Source of the DNA: CAVQGM01 sp963712065
GTDB taxonomy: Bacteria; Actinomycetota; Acidimicrobiia; Acidimicrobiales; Acidimicrobilacustridaceae
Direction: 5' to 3'
NCBI GenBank assembly: GCA_963712065.1
Contig: CAVQGM010000001.1
Coordinates: 992,001 to 1,056,000 of the forward strand
Length of the DNA: 64,000 bases
The notes below the pieces were generated by a model, which was not told the origin of the DNA, searched no databases, and worked only from the letters and a program-made list of their open reading frames with translations. This document shows positions 8,161 through 16,494 of the stretch, piece by piece (the stretch's first letter is position 1; each line of letters starts with the position of its first letter). Both the position numbers and the translations under genes were made by a program.

Positions 8161-9834
8161 GTGCACCTCGAGCGCCCACCCACGACCCCGGTGGTCGGGC
8201 CCGCTGCGGGCCGTGACGAGGCCGCGGCCACCACCGGCGCGCCGGCAGCCCCCGACCACTTCTTCCGTCACCTGGTCACCATCGCCCTGCTCGCCGGGCT
8301 GGCCGTCGCGATGTGCACCTCGCTCCGCCCCGGTGGCGCCGAGGTGTACGAGTGGGTCAGCAACCTCACGCAGATCGTCGCCCCGGTCCTCGTCGTCGTC
8401 GCCGCCGTCGCGGCCGGTCGGCGCAGCCCCGACCGGCACCGCCACCTGGGGTGGTGGCTGATCGCGTCGTCGGCCGTCGCCTGGGGCCTCGGCTCGGTGG
8501 CGTGGGCCTGGCTGGAGCTGACCACCGAGGAGATCCCGTTCCCGTCGATCGCCGATCTCGGCTACCTGGCCTCGGTGCCGCTGGCCGTCGCCGGCCTGCT
8601 CGCCTTCCCGGCCGCCCCGCAGAAGGCGGGACGCACCCGAGCCGTCCTCGACGCCGTCATCGTGGCCGGGTCGGTGCTGTTCGTGAGCTGGGTGGTGGTG
8701 CTCGGGCCGACCGCCGACGACGCGTCCACCTCGGGCTTCGCCAGGGCGCTGAGCCTCGGCTACCCGGTCGGCGACGCCGTGCTGCTGACCATCGTGATCA
8801 TCGTCTCGGTGCGGGCCACCAGCCACGCCCGCGCCACCATGGCCTTGGTCGGCATCGGCTACGCCGCGTTGGCCGTCGCCGACAGCTCCTTCGTAGCCAG
8901 CACGCTCGAAGGCGTGGAGATCACCCCGCTCTCGGACACCATGTGGTTCCTGGGCTGGGTGCTCATCGCTCTCGGCGCCACCTACGCCGTCCGTCATCCC
9001 GAGCCGCCCCACGCCGACGACGGTCCTCCGGGTCGGTTCGCCCTGCTCCTCCCCTACCTGCCGCTCGGCGCCGTCCTGGCGGTCATCGCCGCCAGCAACC
9101 TGATGGGCCGCGAGCTCTCGATCGCCGGCGCCGAGTTCTGGATCGGCCTGGCCCTGGTGGCCGCCCTGCTCGCCCGCCAGGCGGTGGTGCTGCTCGACAA
9201 CGACCGCCTGACCCGCTCCCTCGCCGGCAGCAACGCCCGCCTCGCCCAGCAGGCGCTGCACGACCAGCTCACCGGACTCCCCAATCGGACGCTGTTCTCC
9301 GACCGCCTCGCCGTGGCCGTCGCCCACACCACCCGACGACCGGCGCTCCTCGCGGTGATGTTCGTCGACCTCGACGCGTTCAAGCCGGTGAACGACCGCT
9401 TCGGCCACAAGGTCGGCGACGCCGTGCTCCGGACCGTCGCCGACCGCATCACCCAGGTCACCCGGGGAGCCGACACCGTCGCCCGGTTCGGCGGTGACGA
9501 GTTCCTGGTGCTGTGCGAGCGGCTGCCGTCGGCCGAGGCGGCGCTCGCCGTCGCCGAGCGGATCCACGACGCCGTGACCGCCCCGGTGCCGCTCCACGAG
9601 GTCGGGGCCACGCCCGGCGACCCCGCCGCCCGACGATCGGCGTCCACGGGCCCCAGCGTCACCGTCGGGGCGAGCATCGGGATGGTGCTGGCCGACAGCC
9701 CCCGCGACCACCCCGACGAGCTGCTCAGGCTGGCCGACGCCTCGATGTACGAGCGCAAGCAGGGCCGGGTCGAGGGCATCGCCGTGGTCGACCGCACGCT
9801 CGGCGTCGCCCCCGCCGCGCTCGACGCCGTCTGA
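8161..9834 (+). CDS. Membrane-bound diguanylate cyclase
   Basis: 557 residues from a GTG at 8161 preceded by AGAGG. About eight to ten hydrophobic helices form an N-terminal membrane sensor (about 40-360). A linker and a GGDEF domain (about 375-540) follow: DQLTGLPNRTLFSDRL, VDLDAFKPVNDRFGHKVGD, then the intact active loop RFGGDEF (GGDEF near 444-448). RGAD sits exactly five residues before GGDEF, matching the RxxD inhibitory site for product feedback. The protein should make c-di-GMP from two GTP at the inner membrane face. A roughly 15-residue Ala/Arg/Ser-rich insertion lies before TVGASIGMV. It is co-directional with the degenerate GGDEF gene 8 bp upstream. Confidence 0.86.
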   Translation: MHLERPPTTPVVGPAAGRDEAAATTGAPAAPDHFFRHLVTIALLAGLAVAMCTSLRPGGAEVYEWVSNLTQIVAPVLVVVAAVAAGRRSPDRHRHLGWWLIASSAVAWGLGSVAWAWLELTTEEIPFPSIADLGYLASVPLAVAGLLAFPAAPQKAGRTRAVLDAVIVAGSVLFVSWVVVLGPTADDASTSGFARALSLGYPVGDAVLLTIVIIVSVRATSHARATMALVGIGYAALAVADSSFVASTLEGVEITPLSDTMWFLGWVLIALGATYAVRHPEPPHADDGPPGRFALLLPYLPLGAVLAVIAASNLMGRELSIAGAEFWIGLALVAALLARQAVVLLDNDRLTRSLAGSNARLAQQALHDQLTGLPNRTLFSDRLAVAVAHTTRRPALLAVMFVDLDAFKPVNDRFGHKVGDAVLRTVADRITQVTRGADTVARFGGDEFLVLCERLPSAEAALAVAERIHDAVTAPVPLHEVGATPGDPAARRSASTGPSVTVGASIGMVLADSPRDHPDELLRLADASMYERKQGRVEGIAVVDRTLGVAPAALDAV

Positions 9835-9847
9835 GGCGAGCCGGCCG

Positions 9848-11008
9848 CTACCCCGATCGGGGGGGACCGTCGAGCTCGGACAGCACCTCGTCGGTGTCGG
9901 CGCCCAGGGGGCGGCCCGCCCACCGGATGCGTCCGGGGGTGCGCGAGAGGCGGGCGACGAGGCCCTGCATGGGCACCCCGTCGACCTCGACGATGGCCTG
10001 CCGGGCGGCGAGGTGCCGGTCGGTGGCGATGTCGGCCATGGCGTACACGGGGGCGGCGGCCGCCTGGGCGGCCTCGAACGCCGCGAGCACCTCGTCGAGG
10101 GAGCGCTCGCCGACCCACGTGGCCACGTGGGCGTCGACCTCGTCACGGTGCTCGACCCGCCCGGCGAAGGTGGACAACCGCGCGTCGTCGCCCAGTCCGA
10201 CGAGGTCCATCACACGACGGGCCACCGAGTCGGCCGAGGTGCTGATGGCGACCCACCGGCCGTCGGCGCAGCGGTAGGTGCCGCGGGGCACGGTGTAGGG
10301 GATGCCGGCCCCGAGCCGCGGCTGCTCGTAGCCGAGCAGGGCATGGGCCGACACGAGCGGACCCATCAGCTGCAGCATCGATTCGAGGAGGTTGACGTCG
10401 ACCACCTGACCGACGCCGGAGTGCACGGCGACCATGGTGGCGAAGGCGGCGACGAGGGCGGTGACCTCGTCGGTGAGGGCGATGGGCGGCAGCAGCGGCG
10501 GGCCGTCGGGCTCGCCGTTGATGGCGGCGAACCCGGACATGGCCTCGGCGAGCGTCGCGAACCCGGGCCGGTCCCGATAGGGCCCGTCCTGCCCGAAGCC
10601 GGAGACGCGGGTGACCACGAGACGTCGGTTGGCAGCGATGAGGTCGTCGGGGTCGAGGCCGAGCGACTCGAGCTTGCCCGGGCGCATGTTCTCGATCAGC
10701 ACGTCGGCCGAGGCGATGAGCCGCCTCGCCTGCTCGAGTCCCTCGGCGGTGGTGAGGTCGATGGCGACGGTGCGCTTGCCCCGCCCCACGAGCTTCCAGA
10801 ACAGGCCCACCCCGTCACGCTCGTCGACCCAGGCCATGTTGCGCAGCGTGTCGCCACCGTCGGGTCGCTCGACCTTGACGACGTCGGCGCCGAAGTCGGC
10901 GAGGTAGCGGGCGCAGCCCGGGCCGGCCAGCACCGTGGACAGGTCGATGACGCGGAGGTCGCCGAGGGGCCCGTCGCGCCCGTCACCCGCGGACTCGGAG
11001 CCGCTCAC
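9848..11008 (-). CDS. CaiB/BaiF (family III) CoA-transferase
   Basis: 386 residues from a GTG at 11008 that overlaps the upstream gene's stop by four bases. Family III CoA-transferases move CoA between carboxylic acids. Visible family features: LRVIDLSTVLAGPGCARYLADFGADVVKVE, AIDLTTAEG, ADVLIENMRPGKLESLGL, RVSGFGQDGPYRDRPG, GVPRGTYRCADGRWVAIS-like segments and a C-terminal LGADTDEVLSELDG. In formyl-CoA transferase the catalytic Asp follows the aromatic residue of the RPG(F/Y) segment; here that position is Ala (RPGFATLAEAMSG). This variation occurs in a large CaiB-like subfamily as I recall it, so the mechanism is uncertain. Substrate unknown; nearby CoA-ester genes make an organic-acid role plausible. 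Confidence 0.85.
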   Translation of the reverse strand: MSGSESAGDGRDGPLGDLRVIDLSTVLAGPGCARYLADFGADVVKVERPDGGDTLRNMAWVDERDGVGLFWKLVGRGKRTVAIDLTTAEGLEQARRLIASADVLIENMRPGKLESLGLDPDDLIAANRRLVVTRVSGFGQDGPYRDRPGFATLAEAMSGFAAINGEPDGPPLLPPIALTDEVTALVAAFATMVAVHSGVGQVVDVNLLESMLQLMGPLVSAHALLGYEQPRLGAGIPYTVPRGTYRCADGRWVAISTSADSVARRVMDLVGLGDDARLSTFAGRVEHRDEVDAHVATWVGERSLDEVLAAFEAAQAAAAPVYAMADIATDRHLAARQAIVEVDGVPMQGLVARLSRTPGRIRWAGRPLGADTDEVLSELDGPPRSG

Positions 11009-12006
11009 GCCGTGGCGATGGCGAAGCAGCGGTCGCCGAGGTCGCCGAACGCGTACTCCTCGTAGGTGCCGTCGTACATGCCGCGGGTCTTCTCGGTCCA
11101 CACCAGCGCGTCAGGCGACGAGATGCGATGGAACACCTGGAGGACGCCGCTCTCGTACACGCGGTACTCGGCCCACGCGCCGGGGAAGTCCTTCACGCAC
11201 GCGACCTCCACCCAGGGCACGTCGTGGGTCAGGCCGAAGCGGCGCACCCGGTTGCGATGGGTGTGGCCGGCGAAGTAGCCGCGCAGGTTGGGGTGGGCGG
11301 CGAACACCTCGACCAGGCGCTCCGAGTCGTCGGGGCTGATGCCGAAGTAGTTGTCGGGTCGGTGCGCCGACTCCGGTGACCAGATGTGGTGATGGCCGAA
11401 GACGAGGACCGGACCGTCCACGTCGGTCGCCAGGTCGCGCAGCCACGTGAGCGTGTCGGCCGGCACGTGGCCGGTGGCGCGCTCCTGGATGCTCGTGTCG
11501 ATGACCGCCAACGTCACGCCCGGCAGGTCGACCCGCTGCACCGGATCGGAGGCGTAGGTGGCGCCGTAGTAGGAGTCGTGGTTGCCCCGCACGTGCACGA
11601 GGCGCTCGCCGAACGCCTCGCCGTAGTAGTCGAGGAAGAGCTGGTACTCGTCGTGCGTGCCCCGGTTGGTGAGGTCGCCCTTGGCCACGACCACCTCGGG
11701 GCCGAGCTGCTCGATCTCGTGGATCGCCCCACGGTTCATCGTCTCCGGGTACGGCTCCTCGCCGTCGGCGACGCTGAACACGGGGCCGAGGTCGAGCCCC
11801 TCGATGATCCCGCAGTCCGTCTCGCCGAAGTGGACGTCGTTCACCGTGGCGAACGTGGTGAGGTGCTCCCCCGGCGGGCGGGCCAGGGTTCGGAAGGCGA
11901 AGCCCTCGTACTCGTAGACGTGGTCGGGCTCGAGGTCGTCGTAGCGGCGGACGTCGAGGCCGTCGTGGATCACCGCGTGGTCGTCGGCGACGGTGGTGAG
12001 CTCCAT
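11005..12006 (-). CDS. Calcineurin-like metallophosphoesterase
   Basis: 333 residues. Contains the ordered metal-ligand motifs of the family: VNDVHFG (D-x-H, about 55), AKGDLTNRG (GD, about 108), HVRGNHDSYYG (GNHD, about 140), FGHHHIW (about 205) and AGHTHRNR (GHxH, about 247). A two-metal phosphodiesterase/phosphatase active site is therefore complete. No signal peptide or membrane helix is seen, so it is probably cytosolic. The substrate cannot be told from sequence; cAMP/nucleotide phosphodiesterases and icc-like proteins share this pattern. Its stop overlaps the CoA-transferase GTG (GTGA), so the two are translationally coupled. Confidence 0.85.
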   Translation of the reverse strand: MELTTVADDHAVIHDGLDVRRYDDLEPDHVYEYEGFAFRTLARPPGEHLTTFATVNDVHFGETDCGIIEGLDLGPVFSVADGEEPYPETMNRGAIHEIEQLGPEVVVAKGDLTNRGTHDEYQLFLDYYGEAFGERLVHVRGNHDSYYGATYASDPVQRVDLPGVTLAVIDTSIQERATGHVPADTLTWLRDLATDVDGPVLVFGHHHIWSPESAHRPDNYFGISPDDSERLVEVFAAHPNLRGYFAGHTHRNRVRRFGLTHDVPWVEVACVKDFPGAWAEYRVYESGVLQVFHRISSPDALVWTEKTRGMYDGTYEEYAFGDLGDRCFAIATA

Positions 12007-12027
12007 CCGACCGACGTTAGCGAGAGG

Positions 12028-12240
12028 TCACCACGGCCGCTCGCGGCGGGCGGGCACCGGCTTGGACCACCAGCGCCCGCTGAACCGCCAGCGGGGCGGC
12101 GGCTCGACGCCCTCGGCGACGACCGCCCGCGGCCAGGCGACCTCGACGGCGGCGACGATCGCCACCAGCTCCTCGGGTGAGGGGTCGGGCCGGACCCCGC
12201 CGACGGCGACGTCGGACCGGGCTCGTGGGGTGTCGCTCAC
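12028..12240 (-). CDS. Acyl-CoA carboxylase epsilon-type small subunit
   Basis: 70 residues from a GTG at 12240 overlapping the carboxylase beta-subunit stop by four bases. The core VGGVRPDPSPEELVAIVAAVEVAWP matches the short helical pattern (G-x-P-(T/S)-x-E-E-L-A-A-(L/I)-V-A) of the epsilon subunits that stabilise actinobacterial acyl-CoA carboxylase complexes. A Trp-rich basic tail (WRFSGRWWSKP) is also usual. Position directly after the beta subunit supports the call. The biotinylated alpha subunit is not in the window. Confidence 0.78.
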   Translation of the reverse strand: MSDTPRARSDVAVGGVRPDPSPEELVAIVAAVEVAWPRAVVAEGVEPPPRWRFSGRWWSKPVPARRERPW

Positions 12241-13790
12241 AGCGGGATGTTCCCGTGCTTGCGCTGCGGCAGCTCCTCGCGCTTGGAGCGCAGCAGGTCG
12301 AGGCCGGCGATGAGCTTGATCCGCGTGTCGGCCGGATCGATCACGTCGTCCACGTAGCCACGCTCGGCCGCCTCGTACGGGTTGGCGTACTTCCGCGTGT
12401 ACTCGTCGACCAGCTCCTCGCGCCGGCTCGGGTCGGCGGTCTGCAGCTCGCGGCGGTAGAGGATCTCGACCGCGCCCTGCGGCCCCATGACCGCCAGCTC
12501 GGCCGACGGCCAGGCGAAGGCCAGGTCGGCGCCGATCGACTTGGAGTTCATCACCACGTAGGCGCCGCCGTAGGCCTTGCGGGTGATGATCTGGATGCGG
12601 GGCACGGTGGCCTCGCAGTACGCGTACAGCAGCTTGGCGCCGTGCCGGATGATGCCGCCGTACTCCTGGTCGACCCCGGGGAGGAAGCCGGGCACGTCGA
12701 CGAAGGTGACGAGAGGGACGTTGAACGCGTCGCAGGTGCGCACGAACCGGGCGGCCTTCTCCGACGACTCGATGTCGAGCACCCCGGCGAGCACCATCGG
12801 CTGGTTCCCGACGATGCCGACGGGGTGTCCGTCGACTCGCGCGAAACCGCACACGATCGACTGGGCCCAGTGGGGGAAGTACTCGAAGAAGTCCCCGTCG
12901 TCGACGACGACCTGGATGATCTTCTTCATGTCGTAGGGCAGGTTCGGGCTGGCCGGCATGAGGTCGGCCAGCTCCGGGCAGTGCCGCTCGGGATCGTCGC
13001 CGGGAGCGAAGGAGGGGGGCTCTTCGAGGTTGTTCGAGGGCAGGAACGACATCAGGTAGCGGACGTCGTCGAGCACCGCCTTCTCGTCGGGGCCCACGAA
13101 GGTGGCGACGCCGGACTTGCTGCCGTGGCTCTTGGCGCCGCCGAGCTCCTCGAGCGTGACCTCCTCGCCCGTCACCGCCTTCACCACGTCGGGGCCGGTG
13201 ATGAACATGTGCGAGGTCTGGTCGACCATGAAGATGAAGTCGGTCATGGCCGGGCTGTAGACGGCCCCGCCGGCGCAGGGGCCGAGGATCACCGAGATCT
13301 GCGGCGTCACGCCCGAGGCGAGCACGTTCCGGTAGAAGATGCCGCCGTAGGAGTCGAGCGACACCACACCCTCCTGGATGCGGGCGCCGGCGCCGTCGTT
13401 GAGGCCGATCACGGGGGCCCCGACCGACAGGGCCAGATCCATCAGCTTGTGGATCTTCTCGGCGAACACCTCACCGAGCGCCCCTCCGAACACGGTGAAG
13501 TCCTGCGAGAACACGAAGACCTTGCGGCCCTCGATCGTGCCCCAGCCGGTGACCACGCCGTCCGTGTAGGGCCGCTCCTCGATGCCGCTGGCGTGAGCCC
13601 GGTGGCGGGAGAGCATGTCGAGCTCGTGGAACGAGCCCGGGTCGAGCAGGTAGTCGATCCGCTCGCGGGCGAGCAGCTTGCCCTTCTCGTGCTGGCGGTT
13701 CACGGATCGCTCGGAGCCGGGCTGGATCGCCTGCGCCTTGCGGGCGGCGAGGTCGGCCAAGCGGTCCGACATGGGGATCTCGGTCGTCAC
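12237..13790 (-). CDS. Acyl-CoA carboxylase beta subunit (propionyl-CoA carboxylase type carboxyltransferase)
   Basis: 517 residues, full length for PccB/AccD-type carboxyltransferases. It transfers CO2 from biotin on the alpha subunit to acetyl- or propionyl-CoA. Landmarks: KGKLLARERIDYLLDPGSFHE, SQDFTVFGGALGE, GLNDGAGARIQEG, ILGPCAGGAVYSPAMTDFIF, the oxyanion-hole regions, FVDVPGFLPGVDQEYGGIIRHGAKLLYAYCEATVP, and AFAWPSAELAVMGPQGAVEI. The GGAY-x-VM segment carries Val where the propionyl-preferring enzymes I recall have Asp, so substrate preference (acetyl, propionyl or longer) is open. It overlaps the epsilon gene. In this context it may carboxylate propionyl-CoA released by the ethylmalonyl-CoA route. 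Confidence 0.9.
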   Translation of the reverse strand: MTTEIPMSDRLADLAARKAQAIQPGSERSVNRQHEKGKLLARERIDYLLDPGSFHELDMLSRHRAHASGIEERPYTDGVVTGWGTIEGRKVFVFSQDFTVFGGALGEVFAEKIHKLMDLALSVGAPVIGLNDGAGARIQEGVVSLDSYGGIFYRNVLASGVTPQISVILGPCAGGAVYSPAMTDFIFMVDQTSHMFITGPDVVKAVTGEEVTLEELGGAKSHGSKSGVATFVGPDEKAVLDDVRYLMSFLPSNNLEEPPSFAPGDDPERHCPELADLMPASPNLPYDMKKIIQVVVDDGDFFEYFPHWAQSIVCGFARVDGHPVGIVGNQPMVLAGVLDIESSEKAARFVRTCDAFNVPLVTFVDVPGFLPGVDQEYGGIIRHGAKLLYAYCEATVPRIQIITRKAYGGAYVVMNSKSIGADLAFAWPSAELAVMGPQGAVEILYRRELQTADPSRREELVDEYTRKYANPYEAAERGYVDDVIDPADTRIKLIAGLDLLRSKREELPQRKHGNIPL

Positions 13791-13854
13791 GGAGCCGAAC
13801 TCTACCGACGGGCCCCCACCGGCACGAATGCCGGACCGGAGCTACCCACGACGC

Positions 13855-13896
13855 CGCCGAACCGACCGCCCCCATCGCCGAACCGACCGCCCCCAC
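13855..13896. repeat. Two tandem 21-bp repeats in the 338-bp intergenic region
   Basis: The 21-nt unit at 13855-13875 is repeated at 13876-13896 with one change (last base T to C). Both copies contain CGAACCGACCGCCCCCA. They lie in 13791-14128, between the divergent carboxylase and LOG genes. That whole 338-bp stretch holds no convincing gene; besides these repeats only the hairpin at 13904-13950 stands out. Tandem units upstream of two promoters may be regulator sites or simple slippage. Confidence 0.7.
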
Positions 13897-13903
13897 CACC
13901 CGA

Positions 13904-13950
13904 ACTGGTTGCGGGATCGCCGGTTCCCGACCCCCGATCCCGCAACCGGT
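13904..13950. other. Long perfect hairpin in a divergent promoter region
   Basis: Arms ACTGGTTGCGGGATCG (13904-13919) and CGATCCCGCAACCGGT (13935-13950) pair over 16 positions with a single G-U and a 15-nt loop. There is no following T-run and both flanking genes point away, so it is not a simple terminator. It could be a protein-binding dyad, a leader-RNA stem for the carboxylase or LOG transcript, or a dispersed palindromic element. Confidence 0.7.
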
Positions 13951-14128
13951 TGCGCAGGAGTCGGAGCGCGCGCCACCGAACCGGACACCGGGCTGGGAGC
14001 ACCCCTCGGCGGTCGCGCGCACCAGGCACGGAGGGCGACCTCGGGGGCGACGATCCGGCGGTCCGAGCTCCGCTCGACGTCGCGGGCGGCCCGAACCCAC
14101 CGGCGGGGCAGGGAGGTACCGTGCGCCG

Positions 14129-14704
14129 ATGACGGCACTGCGCCGCGTGTGCGTGTACTGCGGATCGAGCCTCGGGCGGCGGCCGGCGTTCGGCGCCGCC
14201 GCACGCGCCCTCGGGCAGGTGCTGGCCGACCGCGGCGTGGGCCTCGTGTACGGCGGCGCCCATGTCGGCCTCATGGGCATGGTCGCCGACGCCGTCCTCG
14301 ACGCCGACGGAGAGGCCTTCGGGGTGATCCCCGCCTCGTTGGTCGAGGCCGAGATCGCCCACCGCGGGCTCACCGAGCTCCACGTGGTGACGTCGATGGC
14401 CGACCGCAAGGCGCGGATGGGCGAGCTGGCCGACGCCTTCATCGCCCTCCCGGGCGGGTTCGGCACGCTCGAGGAGTTCTTCGAGACGGTCACCGCCGTC
14501 CAGCTCGGCCTGCACGCCAAGCCGTGCGGGTTGCTCGACGTCGACGGGTTCTTCGCGCCACTCCTCACCTTCCTCGACCACGCCGTGGACGAGGGCATGG
14601 TGCGCCCCGAGAACCGGGCCATCCTCGTCGTCGACGACGACCCCGACCGGCTCCTCGACCGGTTGGCCTCCTGGGAGCCGGCGCAGCGCCCCAGGTGGGC
14701 CTGA
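14129..14704 (+). CDS. LOG family protein (TIGR00730 Rossmann fold)
   Basis: 191 residues. Starts RRVCVYCGSSLGRRPAF, followed by GLVYGGAHVGLMGMVADAVL, GVIPASLVEAEIAH, VTSMADRKARMGELADAFIALPGGFGTLEEFFE (PGGxGTxxE near 108-116) and a normal C-terminus. LOG enzymes hydrolyse N6-modified adenosine monophosphates (cytokinin riboside 5'-monophosphates) to free base and ribose phosphate; bacterial members may act more generally on nucleoside monophosphates. All catalytic Arg/Glu positions appear intact. It is a single gene with no partner in the same direction. Confidence 0.88.
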   Translation: MTALRRVCVYCGSSLGRRPAFGAAARALGQVLADRGVGLVYGGAHVGLMGMVADAVLDADGEAFGVIPASLVEAEIAHRGLTELHVVTSMADRKARMGELADAFIALPGGFGTLEEFFETVTAVQLGLHAKPCGLLDVDGFFAPLLTFLDHAVDEGMVRPENRAILVVDDDPDRLLDRLASWEPAQRPRWA

Positions 14705-14731
14705 GCCGGCGCCGGCGGTCTCCGGGCCGGG

Positions 14732-16360
14732 TCAGCCGGCCGGGTCGAGGAGCACGGGTCCGATCGCGAGCTCGTCGCCGTCGATCCCCTCGTCGTCGGG
14801 CACCGGCACCTCGTCGGTGGCGCCCACCGCCCGTGCCGGGAGGAAGGCGATGGCGAGCACGGCACCGAGCAGCACGACGCCGGCGGCGACCCGGCAGCCG
14901 ATGGCGAAGCCGTCCATGAAGGCATCGGAGGCCACCGCCCGGAGCTGGTCGGCGAACGGGGCCGGGGCCTGCTGGGCCACCGCGTAGGCGGCCCCCACGG
15001 AATCCTCGGCCGCCTTCGCGGCGTCGGCGGGGATGGGCTGGCCGGCCAGCGCATCGGCGATGCGGGCCCCGTAGGCCGACGCGAAAAGGCTACCGACGAT
15101 CGCCACGCCGAGCGTGCCCCCGAGCTCGCGGGTGGTGTCGTTGACGGCCGACCCCACACCTGCCTTGGCCGGTGGCAGGGCGCCCATGATCGACTCGGTG
15201 GCCGGCGCGTTGACCAGGCCGAGGCCGCCGCCCATGAAGAACATCGAACCCACGATCATCCCGTAGCTCGAGTCGGCGGCGAGGGTGCTGGCGACGAGGA
15301 ACCCGACCGCCATCGAGATCAGCCCGATGGCCACGATCACCTTGGTGCCGAAGCGCAGCGCGAGGCGGGCCGAGAGCGGCGCGGCCACGCCGGTGAACAC
15401 GGCGAAGGGCACCGTGCGCAGGCCGGCCTCGAACGTCCCGTACCCGCGCACGAACTGGAAGTACTGGGTCACCATGAAGATGAAGCCGAAGAGGGCGAAG
15501 AAGGCGAAGGTCACGGCCACGCTCCCGGCGGTGAACCGCAGGTTGGTGAACACCCGCACGTCGAGCATCGGGTGGTCGCTGCGCAGCTCCCAGCCGACGA
15601 AGGCGGCGAGGAGCACCGCGGCACCGGCGAAGGCGAGCAGGGTCTCGGTCGAGCCCCAGCCGTTGACCGGGGCCTCGATGACCGCCCACACCAACAGCGT
15701 CACGCCGGCGATCGACAGCACCAGGCCGAGGGGGTCGAGCCGTTGCACCTGCTCGTCGCGCGACGTGGGCACGACGAGGGCGACGGCGACGATCCCGGCG
15801 ACGACGATCGGGATGTTCACGAGGAACACCGAGCCCCACCAGAAGTGCTCGAGCAGCCAGCCGCCCGAGACCGGGCCGAGGGCGACCGACAAGCCGCTCA
15901 CGGCCGCCCAGATGCCGATGGCCTTGGCCCGCTCGGCAGGGACGGTGAAGACGTTGACGAGGATGGCCAGGGTCGCGGGGAAGATCAGGGCGGCACCGAC
16001 ACCCATGAGGGCTCGCCAGGTGATGAGGGCCTCGGCGCTGCCGGCCCAGGCGGCGGCCGCGCTACAGAGACCGAACAGCACCAGCCCGACCTGCAGCGCG
16101 CCCTTGCGCCCGTAGCGGTCGCCGAGGCTCCCCCCGGCCAGGAGCAGCCCGGCGAAGACGAGGGTGTAGGCGTCGACGATCCACTGGAGCTGGCTGGTCG
16201 TGGCGCCGAGCTCACGGGAGAGCGTGGGCAGGGCGACGTTGACGATCGTGTTGTCGACCACGATCAGGAAGACCGAGACGCACAACACCACGAGGATCGC
16301 CCACCGGCGGGCGTGGTGGATGCTGGTCGTCCCGCCGACGTCGGTCGCTGCGGTCGTCAT
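14732..16360 (-). CDS. MFS transporter, DHA2 (14-TMS) drug exporter family
   Basis: 542 residues from the ATG at 16360. An upstream ATG at 16441 is unlikely because the palindrome at 16405-16417 would then fall inside the gene. About 14 hydrophobic helices. MFS motif A appears as GGSLGDRYGRKGAL after helix 2, LDNT-like motif D as VDNTIVNVALPTLSREL in helix 1, and motif C-like GPVSGGWLLEHFWWGSVFLVNIPI. This pattern is typical of EmrB/QacA proton-driven drug exporters. A short acidic C-terminal tail is present. The divergent TetR gene and shared dyad indicate substrate-induced expression. Confidence 0.9.
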   Translation of the reverse strand: MTTAATDVGGTTSIHHARRWAILVVLCVSVFLIVVDNTIVNVALPTLSRELGATTSQLQWIVDAYTLVFAGLLLAGGSLGDRYGRKGALQVGLVLFGLCSAAAAWAGSAEALITWRALMGVGAALIFPATLAILVNVFTVPAERAKAIGIWAAVSGLSVALGPVSGGWLLEHFWWGSVFLVNIPIVVAGIVAVALVVPTSRDEQVQRLDPLGLVLSIAGVTLLVWAVIEAPVNGWGSTETLLAFAGAAVLLAAFVGWELRSDHPMLDVRVFTNLRFTAGSVAVTFAFFALFGFIFMVTQYFQFVRGYGTFEAGLRTVPFAVFTGVAAPLSARLALRFGTKVIVAIGLISMAVGFLVASTLAADSSYGMIVGSMFFMGGGLGLVNAPATESIMGALPPAKAGVGSAVNDTTRELGGTLGVAIVGSLFASAYGARIADALAGQPIPADAAKAAEDSVGAAYAVAQQAPAPFADQLRAVASDAFMDGFAIGCRVAAGVVLLGAVLAIAFLPARAVGATDEVPVPDDEGIDGDELAIGPVLLDPAG

Positions 16361-16404
16361 CGGTTCGCTCCTTCCCGGCGTCGGCCCGAGCCGGCGCGAC
16401 GGCA

Positions 16405-16417
16405 ATAACGACGTTAT
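16405..16417. promoter_or_regulatory. Palindromic TetR operator candidate
   Basis: ATAACGACGTTAT is a perfect 13-bp dyad (ATAACG-A-CGTTAT) located 45 bp upstream of the exporter ATG and 78 bp upstream of the TetR GTG. Its place between the divergent pair and its AT content make it the likely binding site of the adjacent TetR protein, acting on both promoters. Confidence 0.6.
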
Positions 16418-16494
16418 GCCATCGGCGTGGCCGCCGTCCACGTGCCAACTGGCACATCCGTCCCGACGGGCGGGTCGGGGCTACGGTCGTCCCC

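Noticed and set aside
13855..13896. Tandem 21-mers considered as a CRISPR array
   Set aside because: Only two copies without spacers, and no cas genes nearby.
13842..14204. Minus-strand 120-codon frame in the intergenic region upstream of the carboxylase genes
   Set aside because: Arg/Pro-rich translation containing the 21-bp repeats, overlapping the LOG gene start, with no conserved motif.
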